Source of the DNA: Flectonema sp. DT1601
Lineage: Eukaryota; Euglenozoa; Diplonemea; Diplonemida; Diplonemidae
Direction of reading: 5' to 3'
Assembly: GCA_964019425.1 (NCBI GenBank)
Contig: OZ025798.1
Span: 744,001 to 808,000 of the forward strand
DNA: 64,000 bases
In this document: positions 1-9,500 of the stretch, piece by piece
Layout of the letters: each line of letters starts with the position of its first letter
Position numbering within the stretch: the stretch's first letter is position 1
Program-made: the position numbers and the translations under genes
The notes under the pieces: generated by a model
Databases searched by the model: none
The model's input: the letters and a program-made list of their open reading frames with translations, nothing else
What the model was told of the DNA's origin: nothing

Positions 1-2
1 TC

Positions 3-350
3 GGAAATGAAAATGTCACATCTGGTGCGGCAAACGATCTCGAGCAGGCAACCAGACTAGCCAATGCAATGGTCAGGAAATTTGGTCTTTCGTCAGGAAT
101 GGGTCTTGTGGATTACTCTTTTAGTGATGACCCAGAGGGTATTTATCTCTCTGAACGTACTAGAGCTCTCATCGAAAATGAAGTTCGTACTCTCCTCGAC
201 ACTGCCTATACAGAGGCTACGGATGTAATCGTTTCAAAGAGACCGATCCTTAATGAAATCGCTGAAGGTCTTCTTCAGTCCGATACTTTAACTGGCAAAC
301 AGATGAGAGAAATGGCTGGTGTCCCTGAGCCAGTTGATTCCAATAAATAG
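3..350 (+). CDS. FtsH/Yme1-type mitochondrial AAA metalloprotease, C-terminal end (partial)
   Basis: The reading frame is open from the left edge to TAG, so only the last 115 residues are visible. They begin with SGAANDLEQATRLANAMVRK and continue through FGLSS, ALIENEVRTLLDTAY and the closing ETLT-like segment LQSDTLTGKQMREM. In FtsH-family ATP-dependent zinc proteases this is the helical peptidase tail that follows the HEXXH site. The AAA module and HEXXH motif lie outside the window. Eukaryotic members act in the inner mitochondrial membrane (i-AAA or m-AAA) or in chloroplasts, and which type this is cannot be settled from the tail. The family call is firm and the subfamily is a guess. Confidence 0.85.
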   Translation, partial: GNENVTSGAANDLEQATRLANAMVRKFGLSSGMGLVDYSFSDDPEGIYLSERTRALIENEVRTLLDTAYTEATDVIVSKRPILNEIAEGLLQSDTLTGKQMREMAGVPEPVDSNK

Positions 351-712
351 AATATTTTTCTTTTTCTGTGATTTTTTTTTTTTTGATTTTATTCATTTTT
401 ATTTACTTTATGTTAATGGAGGTTGAGGGGGATATCCTTTATGCCTATCCTGATATCAAAAGACGTTATTTGAATGTAAGGCAATTCGTAGAATTGTGAA
501 GAGTTAACCAATAAAAACAATAATAAGATTCGTACCATAACGACGTCTCAGAAAACATGAACTTCGTTCAACCACCGTATTAGTCAAATGATACCCGATA
601 TCACATTTGATGATGTGTTTTAATGAACAACAGCAACAGTGAGGTTAATCTCAAAAAAAAACTTTTTTTTCTCTCTTTTTTTTCTACCAACTAGTTTATT
701 AAACACAAGTGG

Positions 713-748
<36 letters not shown>

Positions 749-865
749 AAAAAGATGCGCAAGTAGAACAAATTTCAGTTTTTTTTTTTTTTAAAAAATC
801 CCTCTCAATCAAGTTTTTAACAATTTCTTTTTTTAAAAAAAACAGATTCCGAAAAATAAAATAAA
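351..865. other. Intergenic region with A/T homopolymers
   Basis: I see no gene in this stretch. It holds T-runs near 371-384 and 660-680 and a long A-run around 713-745. It ends in a T-rich tract and a CAG at 843-845, which is 20 nt before the next start codon. Confidence 0.6.
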
Positions 866-2512
866 ATGACGAAGTTATGTATCCCTTTATGTGAATTGGA
901 CACACCTGAGATGAGAGATAGAAAAGAAAAATTACTGAACTTCGTAGGTCTCCCTGAACATTTTGAATTATCTAACTCTGAGGAACCAATCATACCACAG
1001 GAATGGATAAGTCGGGTCAGAATACTTTGTATGGATGAGACTGACTTGTATCAATGGAATCCTTACAAAGATGGTAATAAAGTGGATTACGTATCACATT
1101 GGAATGAATTAAAAACAATCAGAATGCTTCGAAAACTACTACTAAACACGAAATACGAAGAATACCTAAACTCTTACAGTTATAACGTCTCTCCGAAGAC
1201 GATAATTGAACCGAATGAAATATTGAGTTATGAAGGTGAATTGTTGAACTTAAAAACTCTTTTAGAGTCCAATAATATGCAAATATCCCATCTGTCACCT
1301 TGTCTATTTCCAGAAACAACTGGAAGAGGATTGATTGCTACGACTGATATAAAATATCCTCAACCGATACTTAGCATTCCTCGTAAACTATTATTTAATG
1401 TTCATTCAGCTAAGGAGAGTTTTTTGTGGTCTGTTTTTGAGATGCACGGGCTAGATAATGATACCCGTCTGCTTTTATTTTTAATTTACGAAAAGTTTAG
1501 AGGGGAACGTCCATCTTCAGTCTTTTCATTTAATTGGAATTCTTTCATAAAACTACTACCAGATTCTTATGATACACTTTTCTTTTGGTCAGAGTCTGAC
1601 TTAAGAGAGCTTCAAGGTACGAAGTTGCTTTCATCTGCGATGGAACAAAAACAACATTTGAAACATATCTTTGATTCGTTGTTTCCTAAATTGATATTGC
1701 AACACCCAGATATCTTTCCTGAAGAGATATTTTCATGGAATAATTTTATGTGGGGACGAGCGGTTTTTGATTCTCGTGCTTTCGTAATAAAGATTAAGAA
1801 TGAGGAAGTTACGACTTTAGTCCCGTTCGCAGAGTTTGTGAATCACACGGGTGACTCTCTTGGGCATGTATCTTACAGGAGATATGATGAAGTGACTGAT
1901 TGTATGGTGTTGGATTCACTCTCTCATGTTGATAAGGGCCAGCAGTTATTTATGAATTACGGTCCGATGCAAAATTATGAACTTGTTCAGAACTACGGAT
2001 TTGTATTAGAAGACAATCCTCTTGAAACTTGTGTAGTCGGAGTCGAGTTAGACGGTGATGATGAGTTGTATCATTTAAAAGAAAAATCAATTTCAGATTT
2101 GGGAATCCCGTCAGAACACATGGTCACATCAAACCCTGATAAAAACCATTATCTTATGGCTGCTTTAAGAGTTGCAGTCTCAGAAGATGAAGAAACAATA
2201 GCCAAATGTGTTTCCAACTACAACTCTATCAGAGGACCTATTTCAGAACAGAATGAATCATCAGCGAAACAGTTGCTTTATTATGTCTGTCAAGGTTTGC
2301 TGTCGGGATATCCAACAACTCTCAGTGAAGACATCGATCTTTTAGACTTGCTTAATATTAACAAATCAAAACCTTTGCATACGGAGGTGTTATCTACTAC
2401 TCATTTAGAGTTAGCATTGATATACAGAATTGGTCAGAAAAAACTAATTCAAAATGTCATCGATTGGACTGGTGTTGTCGAAGACTTTACTGATGCTGAG
2501 ATGGATAACTGA
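866..2512 (+). CDS. SET-domain lysine methyltransferase, Rubisco-LSMT/SETD3-SETD4 class
   Basis: This 548-residue protein is predicted to transfer methyl groups from S-adenosylmethionine to a protein side chain. The SET domain starts at TGRGLIATTDI (about residue 152) and has the NH motif at N326-H327. The catalytic NYG is at 364-366, followed by NYELVQNYGFVLEDNP, which is typical of the LSMT/SETD3/SETD4 class. The C-terminal part (about 420-540), with ALRVAV, QLLYYVCQGLLSGYPTTLSED and the following helices, matches the Rubisco-LSMT substrate-binding helical domain. Unusually, residues 45-140 (WISRVRILCMDETDLYQW, NELKTIRMLRKLLL) look like a second copy of that domain placed before the SET domain. 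A T-rich tract and CAG at 845 precede the ATG. The substrate is unknown. Confidence 0.85.
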   Translation: MTKLCIPLCELDTPEMRDRKEKLLNFVGLPEHFELSNSEEPIIPQEWISRVRILCMDETDLYQWNPYKDGNKVDYVSHWNELKTIRMLRKLLLNTKYEEYLNSYSYNVSPKTIIEPNEILSYEGELLNLKTLLESNNMQISHLSPCLFPETTGRGLIATTDIKYPQPILSIPRKLLFNVHSAKESFLWSVFEMHGLDNDTRLLLFLIYEKFRGERPSSVFSFNWNSFIKLLPDSYDTLFFWSESDLRELQGTKLLSSAMEQKQHLKHIFDSLFPKLILQHPDIFPEEIFSWNNFMWGRAVFDSRAFVIKIKNEEVTTLVPFAEFVNHTGDSLGHVSYRRYDEVTDCMVLDSLSHVDKGQQLFMNYGPMQNYELVQNYGFVLEDNPLETCVVGVELDGDDELYHLKEKSISDLGIPSEHMVTSNPDKNHYLMAALRVAVSEDEETIAKCVSNYNSIRGPISEQNESSAKQLLYYVCQGLLSGYPTTLSEDIDLLDLLNINKSKPLHTEVLSTTHLELALIYRIGQKKLIQNVIDWTGVVEDFTDAEMDN

Positions 2513-2642
2513 TCACTGTTTTTTTTATCACATTTTTTGCGTTAAGGGATTCAATTTTGAGTACCTTTTTTTTAAAATTTTTTTTTCTTCCCCACTCAGA
2601 AAATTTCTCAACACCCAACATGAAAACTTAACAAAACGACAC

Positions 2643-3383
2643 ATGTCTGATCTCTCTCTTGAGGCAACTGGTCGAGGTATTCAAATTGACGATTATTTGA
2701 TTGACTATGACCTGGTTGGTAGCTACATGGGTGTTAGGCATCAACTGGGAAACGGAACCAAAACACTTGCCGCTGTCGCAAATTTATTTTTAATTTTAGA
2801 CTGGTTGATAACCCTATCGTATATAACAGCTTTATACTTCTATGAGAAACTGGCATCCGCTGTCATAGGTACTGCTTGTTTGGTATTTATAGAAATCTTT
2901 ACGTACATAATCTTGACAGACAGAAGTGATAACAAGGTGACTTCTGTGTATTCTTGGCCACAGAGACTTCGTTGGGTGTCATTCTTACTTCCACTGACTG
3001 ATTTAAAATCGTTTATAAAAGTTTGTAAAACACTTTTTTATGAATCACTTTTGGTTTACTGTTGGCAATCAGTTTTAATCGCTAGGCATGTTTGCTTTTC
3101 ATGTGTTCTTCGATTTTCTTTGTTAGTTCCTTTATACCTCCAACAGGCTTTGTTAGTGTTTTCATTGAGACCTTTTGTTTTGTCTTTCCACTTACTTTTT
3201 ATAGTTTTGGTTATGTCGTTAACTTATGCGTTGAGGAGTTTACATTCAACGTCGCTTCCTTGGATAAACTGCTTTGGTCTTCCTCAGCCACTTCCATCAA
3301 GAGTTGAAATTGGTGTTGGAATGATATGTATGTATTATTGTTATTACTTGTTGATAATATTTTTCAAATATTATCATATTTGA
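2643..3383 (+). CDS. Small multi-span membrane protein, function unknown
   Basis: The protein has 246 residues and I do not recognise it. I chose the ATG at 2643 because the region upstream in this frame overlaps the preceding gene, and a pyrimidine tract ending in CAG at 2599 lies between them. The first 45 residues are polar. At least four hydrophobic segments follow: around AAVANLFLILDWLITLSYI, SAVIGTACLVFIEIFTYIIL, the stretch VLRFSLLVPLYLQQALLVFS and FVLSFHLLFIVLVMSLTYAL. A last hydrophobic segment ends the protein (MICMYYCYYLLIIFF). There are no catalytic motifs. The many Leu, Phe and Tyr codons partly reflect local T-richness, so the exact number of spans is uncertain. Confidence 0.6.
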   Translation: MSDLSLEATGRGIQIDDYLIDYDLVGSYMGVRHQLGNGTKTLAAVANLFLILDWLITLSYITALYFYEKLASAVIGTACLVFIEIFTYIILTDRSDNKVTSVYSWPQRLRWVSFLLPLTDLKSFIKVCKTLFYESLLVYCWQSVLIARHVCFSCVLRFSLLVPLYLQQALLVFSLRPFVLSFHLLFIVLVMSLTYALRSLHSTSLPWINCFGLPQPLPSRVEIGVGMICMYYCYYLLIIFFKYYHI

Positions 3384-3652
3384 AAAAAAAACAAACAAAA
3401 TGAATAAACAGACTTAATAATTTCTAGTCTTGTAGTGGTATTGGTGCGGTGATACTAATCAAGAGAACGAGGGTTTTCTTTTTTTTTTTATTGTTACCTA
3501 CGCTGTTGTTTTTTTTTACACTGTAGCTGTCTTCGTCTAAAATAGATTCTTATTTTATAATCGTTCTGTTGTTGAGGTGGTTTTTTTTCTTTCTTCTTTT
3601 CTCTCTGTTTTAAAAACTGAATTTTTAAAACAGTTTGATCTTAACATAAAAC

Positions 3653-4195
3653 ATGACTTGTGATCTTTTTATTGAAAAGTTAAGAAGTTTAAATGTCAAA
3701 GTAATCGCCTTTGATATGGATCAAACTGCTGTAAGAGCACACTCTATGGGACAGCTTAAGAAGGAAGATTTTAATAAATACGCTGATAAGGCTAGTGATG
3801 ATTTTTTAGAAATCATCCCCATCCTTATCAAAGAGGGTTTTAAAATAGCGATTGCGACTCATTCTGATGAAGTAGAATACGGAGATGAAATCCATCCTCG
3901 AACACATCTACTTGGATATCATTTGGTTGATAAATTATTATCACAACTTTTTCCAATCGAAATTAAAGATCAATTTTTCATTGTAGCATACAATCCTAGA
4001 AGACGTCAAGATGATGTAAATCTTGGTAAGACATATCACGTAAATAAAATTAGTTTACATTACAACGTTCTTCAAAGAGAAGTGATTCTCTTTGATGATG
4101 ATGAGGATAATATTTCCCAAACTGGTCATCTCTGCACATCCATCCCTGTTAATCCAGATGTAGGATTCGTATATTTTGACTTACTAAATTATTAA
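3653..4195 (+). CDS. HAD-superfamily phosphatase-like protein
   Basis: The 180-residue protein has the HAD motif I FDMDQT near residues 23-28, where the first Asp would be the nucleophile and the second the acid/base. Its motif II-like stretch is IAIATHSDE, and the acidic motif IV-like segment is VILFDDDEDN near residue 148. Such small cap-poor HAD proteins usually hydrolyse phosphate esters. The intervening RTHLLGYHLVDKLLSQLFP segment is not diagnostic of a subfamily, so no substrate is proposed. A CAG at 3631-3633 lies 19 nt before the ATG. The HAD fold assignment is good and the activity is inferred. Confidence 0.7.
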   Translation: MTCDLFIEKLRSLNVKVIAFDMDQTAVRAHSMGQLKKEDFNKYADKASDDFLEIIPILIKEGFKIAIATHSDEVEYGDEIHPRTHLLGYHLVDKLLSQLFPIEIKDQFFIVAYNPRRRQDDVNLGKTYHVNKISLHYNVLQREVILFDDDEDNISQTGHLCTSIPVNPDVGFVYFDLLNY

Positions 4196-5363
4196 TTGAA
4201 ATTAATCACTTTCATCTATCATTATTTTTTTTGCGACAGCTCTATTTCTCTAACCCTTTCTGTCAGCAATTCTTGTTTGACTAGATTTGCGTCAATGTGA
4301 GTATTTCACTTTTTTTTTTTTTTTAAAATTATTTTCTCATACAGGACGAGGGAAAGTATCAATTGTTTTCCCCACTGACCGCTGACAGTCAAGATTGTCG
4401 GAGAAATTGTTGTTCCTTTTGAGCTTAAGAATGCAGTATCAAATTACCCGACTCTGATTAAATAAAAAATAATTAATTGCAATCAGCTGACGTGATCTTT
4501 TAGATCTCATTCTGAGGAGAAATATTTTCCTATTTTCTGAGTTGTCGTATTCTTTGAGAATGTCTTCTCGATTAGTTTAAATGATGAAAAAAAAAAACTA
4601 CCAAATAATTGCAATCAGCTGAAAGAATCTATTATCAGATCTTATGGGGAGAAACGTCTTTTCTGATCTTCTGCTGTCTGTCGAGTCTCTTTGTGTACTT
4701 GTCTTGAAAGAATCTGTAGTGAGGTTTCGTACTATCGTATCGTAACCGTAGTAACTGGAAAGCCTCATGAATGATGAAGTCTGTCGAGTCTCTTTGTGTA
4801 CTGTCTTGAAAGAATCTGTAGTGAGGTTTCGTACTATCGTATCGTAACCGTAGTAACTGGAAAGCCTCATGAATGATGAAGTCTGTCGAGTCTCTTTGTG
4901 TACTTGTCTTGAAAGAATCTGTAGTGAGGTTTCGTACTATCGTATCGTAACCGTAGTAACTGGAAAGCCTCATGAATGATGAAGTCTGTCGAGTCTCTTT
5001 GTGTACTTGTCTTGAAAGAATCTGTAGTGAGGTTTCGTACTATCGTATCGTAACCGTAGTAACTGGAAAGCCTCATGAATGATGAAGTCTGTCGAGTCTC
5101 TTTGTGTACTGTCTTGAAAGAATCTGTAGTGAGGTTTCGTACTATCGTATCGTAACCGTAGTAACTGGAAAGCCTCATGAATGATGAATATAATAAATAA
5201 TTGCAATCAGCTGAATATTGATCTCATTTTTTTTATGATTTCAGTTGAGGAAAAAAAACATCCAACATTCTGACGACGAATACGATGAAGTGTCTGCTGC
5301 TAATCTGAACCAAGAAATACCTTTCAAATGTGAACAAACTAATTTCCTCAGAAATAACAATAA
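4196..5363. other. Intergenic or 5'-UTR region around the first minisatellite
   Basis: Besides the minisatellite, this stretch holds T-runs and splice-acceptor-like sites: CAG at 4344 and 4388, TTTCAG at 5244 and TTTCCTCAG at 5351. A possible three-exon micro-ORF at 4295-4465 is described under findings. No longer gene is supported. Confidence 0.55.
4676..5188. repeat. Minisatellite, five copies of a 102/103-bp unit
   Basis: Five nearly identical head-to-tail units begin with GTCTGTCGAGTCTCTTTGTG and end in CCTCATGAATGATGAA. The marker AGCCTCATGA recurs at 4761, 4863, 4966, 5069 and 5171, giving spacings of 102, 103, 103 and 102 bp. The 102-bp units lack one T in TACTTGTCTTG. The array is flanked by a 16-bp direct repeat, AATTGCAATCAGCTGA, at 4607-4622 and 5199-5214. 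A third copy lies at 4475-4490. Reverse-strand open frames through the array are a by-product of the repeat and are not genes. Confidence 0.95.
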
Positions 5364-6212
5364 ATGCCGACAAGGAAAAGAGTTGAGGATGACGAATCGA
5401 GTGAGATGTCGTGTTCAGAAAGTAGTTCATCAGAAACAGGAAGTTCTTCAAGCGAAGAAGAGTCGTCCAGCTCAAGTGAGTCTTCCGATGATAAAATAGT
5501 TGTAAGAAAGAAACGAAAGGCTGCTCCAAAGAAAGCGACTCCAAAGAGAAAGCAACCAACTAGTGACTCTGATGATGATAAGATTATAATCTCAAGGAGT
5601 AAATCAAACTCACCGAAGAATCCAAAATCGACATCGAGAAGCGTAAAACGAACTCAACCAGCTCTCAAGGAAGGAATGACTATCTTCAACTGTGGAGGTG
5701 ATGGTACTGTAGCTCTCTCTTTGATGAAATATAATCGAAATGATAGAAAGCGGCTTCTGAAAATAGATTTGAGCGACCCGGAACTGCTATCGAAGGTGCG
5801 CGGAGTAGCCAGTATCAAGGGAGACATTGAACAGAGTGAGCAAAAGGCATCACCAACACCACCACCAACACCTCCACCAACAACAACACCAATATCAATA
5901 CCGTCACCTTCTTCTACAATAGTAAAGGAAACTACTGAGAAGGAAGTATTGATCAAACCGATTGAAACTATTGTTGTTGACGAGGAACCAGAACAACAAC
6001 AGCCTCCAAAAACACCCGAAAAACAACTTCTGGTTGCGGGCTCATGTTCACAACCATCCACACCCATCACACCAGCTGTCGTTAAAACACCTCCTTCAGC
6101 TGTCAAAAGAACTCCTTCTTCATCAACAAGGAAACCTGGCCCTAAAATACAACCATCGATTAAAGCTTTCTTTAGTAGTATGACTATGAAAAAGAAAACT
6201 CCTGAGAAGTGA
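5364..6212 (+). CDS. Low-complexity nuclear protein with a C-terminal PCNA-interacting (PIP) box
   Basis: The 282-residue protein is disordered-looking: acidic and Ser-rich at the N-terminus, then Lys-rich (KKRKAAPKKATPKRKQ), then Pro/Thr-rich. A short folded-looking segment lies near residues 105-145 (MTIFNCGGDGTVALSLMKY). Near the C-terminus, IQPSIKAFFSS fits the PIP-box pattern Q-x-x-I-x-x-F-F used by DNA replication and repair proteins to bind PCNA, and basic residues surround it. A role at replication forks, for example as an accessory polymerase-delta subunit, is therefore possible, but no family is recognised. The frame has a TAA immediately before the ATG, and a TTTCCTCAG acceptor-like site ends at 5351. 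Confidence 0.7.
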   Translation: MPTRKRVEDDESSEMSCSESSSSETGSSSSEEESSSSSESSDDKIVVRKKRKAAPKKATPKRKQPTSDSDDDKIIISRSKSNSPKNPKSTSRSVKRTQPALKEGMTIFNCGGDGTVALSLMKYNRNDRKRLLKIDLSDPELLSKVRGVASIKGDIEQSEQKASPTPPPTPPPTTTPISIPSPSSTIVKETTEKEVLIKPIETIVVDEEPEQQQPPKTPEKQLLVAGSCSQPSTPITPAVVKTPPSAVKRTPSSSTRKPGPKIQPSIKAFFSSMTMKKKTPEK

Positions 6213-6550
6213 TCAGCGGAGTTCATTTGTATTCAACTGTGTCATTAAAATAGTTTTGTGAGGACGTTTCATTTGAAACCCTCACAAGTATTGTCTTCAG
6301 TAACGCGTTACCATGTTTATCGTGTTTTTCTTTTTCTTTCTTTTCAATTTCCCCTCCGTATGTGTGTTTGCGCGCAATCGGATATTCGTATAGATTACAA
6401 ACATGTACTGACATCCTCATGTCATTAGTTGTTGTTATCAATAAATTAATTAACAAAACTACAGGAAATGAAATGACTAAACTAATCAATTAAGTGAAGT
6501 ATTGTATACCTTGATTTCAATAGTACTTTTAGTTACAGTAATTGAAGTAC
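6213..6550. other. Intergenic spacer
   Basis: I see no gene or RNA in this stretch. It closes with TTTTAGTTACAG ending at 6538, an acceptor-like site 12 nt before the next ATG. Confidence 0.55.
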
Positions 6551-9500
6551 ATGGAGAATGTTGTTGGGAGTAGGGGGATAGATACTCCAGACTCTACGAG
6601 AGCATGGCAGAGACTGGGTAGTATTATTCACTTGATTCAGCAGCTTCAACATGAGGTTTGCATCGGCGGAGATGAAGTTTCCAGACACGCAACAGGTCTG
6701 CAACAAGTCTCACAATCAATAAAGAAAGATCGCTTTACCATATCTCGAAACATATCTGACTCTACTGTTCTAGTCGCTGAATGCACCATCGCAGAGGTAT
6801 TGGAGTCTGCGAGGAAATGGCAGCTGTCTTGGAAACCTCCTTCGGGACTAATGCGTCAAATATCAGTTGATTGGGGATATCGAATTGCTTTAGCATTAAA
6901 ACCTTTTGGTATACCTTACGTCTTGTATGCAACAAATACGACTCCAGTTCGATCCCCGTTGTCGAGGACAGCCAGATCACCATCAGTCGCTGATGCAGTT
7001 TTTCCAATTTCTAGTAGTGAACCTGCTTCGATGGTCATTCCATCATCACCCAGTAAGAGAGCAGTTACTTCAGAAATCAAACGAAAAGAAGCATTCATGC
7101 AGATAGCAATGCAGCGAAAGAATATCTCAGTTACAGGACCCCTGTTGTCGCTATCAACTGATGATGAGACTGGTTGGGAATCACATGTTGGATTGTTAAG
7201 AAATGATAGCACTCAATACTGTTTTAAATTATTTTCTGATACTACAGCAGCTGAGAGATTGTTCAGAAGTGAATTATTTACTCAACTGAATCTGTCATAT
7301 CATCCGAATATTCCTAACTTAGTTGGATGGTGTTACAGCACAAGGGGTGCCATGTCATCAAGTTTTGGTAGTCCCCGAGGATCAAAATTTGGTAGTCCTC
7401 GGACATCAAAATTTGGCAGTCCTCGGGGATCAAAATTTGATAGTCCGAAATTTGCGAATCGAAGTAATAGAAGTGTTGCTTTTGAAAATGAAATTGGATT
7501 CTCATTTAGCAGAAAGAGAACAGGAAGAAATAAAACACTTGCACCGGTATCTCCATCATCACCTCGTGAGTCAATTGCTGTTGGTTTACCGAGTAGTTGG
7601 GACGATGATGATGATAATGATGATGAACCATTTCCTTTTAGTACTAGACTACCACAAGGACCACTTCTTATATTTGAACACTTCGATGGTCCTCTTGATG
7701 ACGTACTTCAATATCGACAACTTGGAAAGGACGCTCATCGACTAGTCATTGCTCAAGTGTTGAGAGCTCTGATTCACATCCATGCGTCATCCCCAAGAGG
7801 TTTTGTTCATGGTTTGATTAATGGAAATACCGTTCTCATAGAACCCGATGGAACAACAAAGTTAACCGGTATTGAAACAGTCTTGGAATCAGATGATGCA
7901 GATGAGCCACCAAAATTATTATCAGAAACTCATTCTAATCCGTGTTATCAGGCTCCTGAATTATTACTTGCTACTGGTCTGGTTAGACCTAGTTCTGATA
8001 TTTATAGTATTGGTTGTTTGTTATACAAAATGTTGACTGGTTGTGATCCTCCTCTTGACCCCGACAACACTTCAGGTGTAATTCAGAAGGCTGCTGGTGA
8101 TGGAAGTATTCCAACGAACTGGATGGCGATTATTAAAAAATGTGTTAATTCAAATCCTAAAGAACGACCAACAGCAGCAGATGTACTTGCGATGGTTGAG
8201 AATACCATCGCAGTAGTTGAAGTAGAGCAACCATCGCCTGAAATAACTCCACAGTACGAATTAGCATCAGATGTTTCATCAGAGGTGGTCTCACCGCAGA
8301 GTAAAGCTCGTCGAGACTTAAAAACTGAATTATCACTTTTAGGATGTGACATCTCATCGTCAGCTGACTCATCACATGCTTCGGTGTCTGTGACTGATGA
8401 TGACTCCTCCTCATCGATTTCAGAATTTGCTGCTACTCGTCCTCAGAAGTCTCTCACCATCAAGACTGACTTTTCAACACCAAAAAACGTCAAAAAGGGT
8501 CTCTTGTTTGACAGACCAGTAAAGTCACATCAAAAACGACAGCCTGCGGGAAAAAGTACTCCGAGTCGAACAAAGAATCAACTGAGAATAGTAAAGGAAC
8601 CACAGAAAGCAGAGAAAACAAGATTACCAATGACAGAAGGCGATCCAATAGAGACGGACATTGTGGGGACAGAGCCATTGATGAGGAGAGTTCCTGTAGC
8701 TGACCTTGAAGAGGATGAGATGGAATTATTTTATGAAGCTGGTGAACTTGATAAAGATGACAACTGGGTACTCGAACGTAAACATCGTCTTCTTGAGATT
8801 GAAAGACTTAGAAATGAAATAGACACACTCGACAGGGAACGATCGATAGAACCTTTTGGGTACAAACAACACGTCGTTGAAAAGGAGTCTGCGATTGAAT
8901 TTAGAAAGCTATGCGATGATAAAAGTCAAGATGCGACTGGAATCTTACGTGAAAACGGAGGCAAATACAAAGGAACTGCCTACGCTGATCTTTCAATGGC
9001 TGTGTGGTGTCAACGAACAGGCGCAACATCCGACGAAACTCACAGCTATCTCGAACAAGCAGTGAAATTAGCTGCTGAGAACGATGCGGAACCGCTTTCG
9101 TTTTTGGGATTTCATTTTATTGATCAATACAATGCGAAGATCCAACAGGTTGAAACATCTTTTTCTATCTTGATTCTAAACGACAATGTAATTAGACTCT
9201 CTTCATATAATGTTGATACTCTCCCACCACCTGGTTGTACTATAAAGTTACCAATGGTCTCTGATAACTTGATATGGTTTGTTGAACAGTCAATTCAAGG
9301 TGGTGTTAAAATAACAACCAGAGAACAACTTGAAGAAAGGAGACGAGTTTTAAACAAATTCATGGTACGTGAAGACTGCACAGATGAAGAATGGAATGAA
9401 AGTGAAGAAATTTTATGGAAATCTGGTCAAGCTGAAATCGGTCAAGAATTTAAACACTGTGGCTCATGGTGTGAAGCAGAAGAAACTATCTACGATGATC

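Noticed and set aside
4598-5206. Reverse-strand open frames of 78-112 codons
   Set aside because: They are periodic translations of the 102/103-bp minisatellite and have no other coding support.
5654-6226. 190-codon minus-strand frame opposite the PIP-box gene
   Set aside because: It is a shadow of the biased codon use on the + strand; its Gly/Val/Ser runs mirror the Pro/Thr-rich region.
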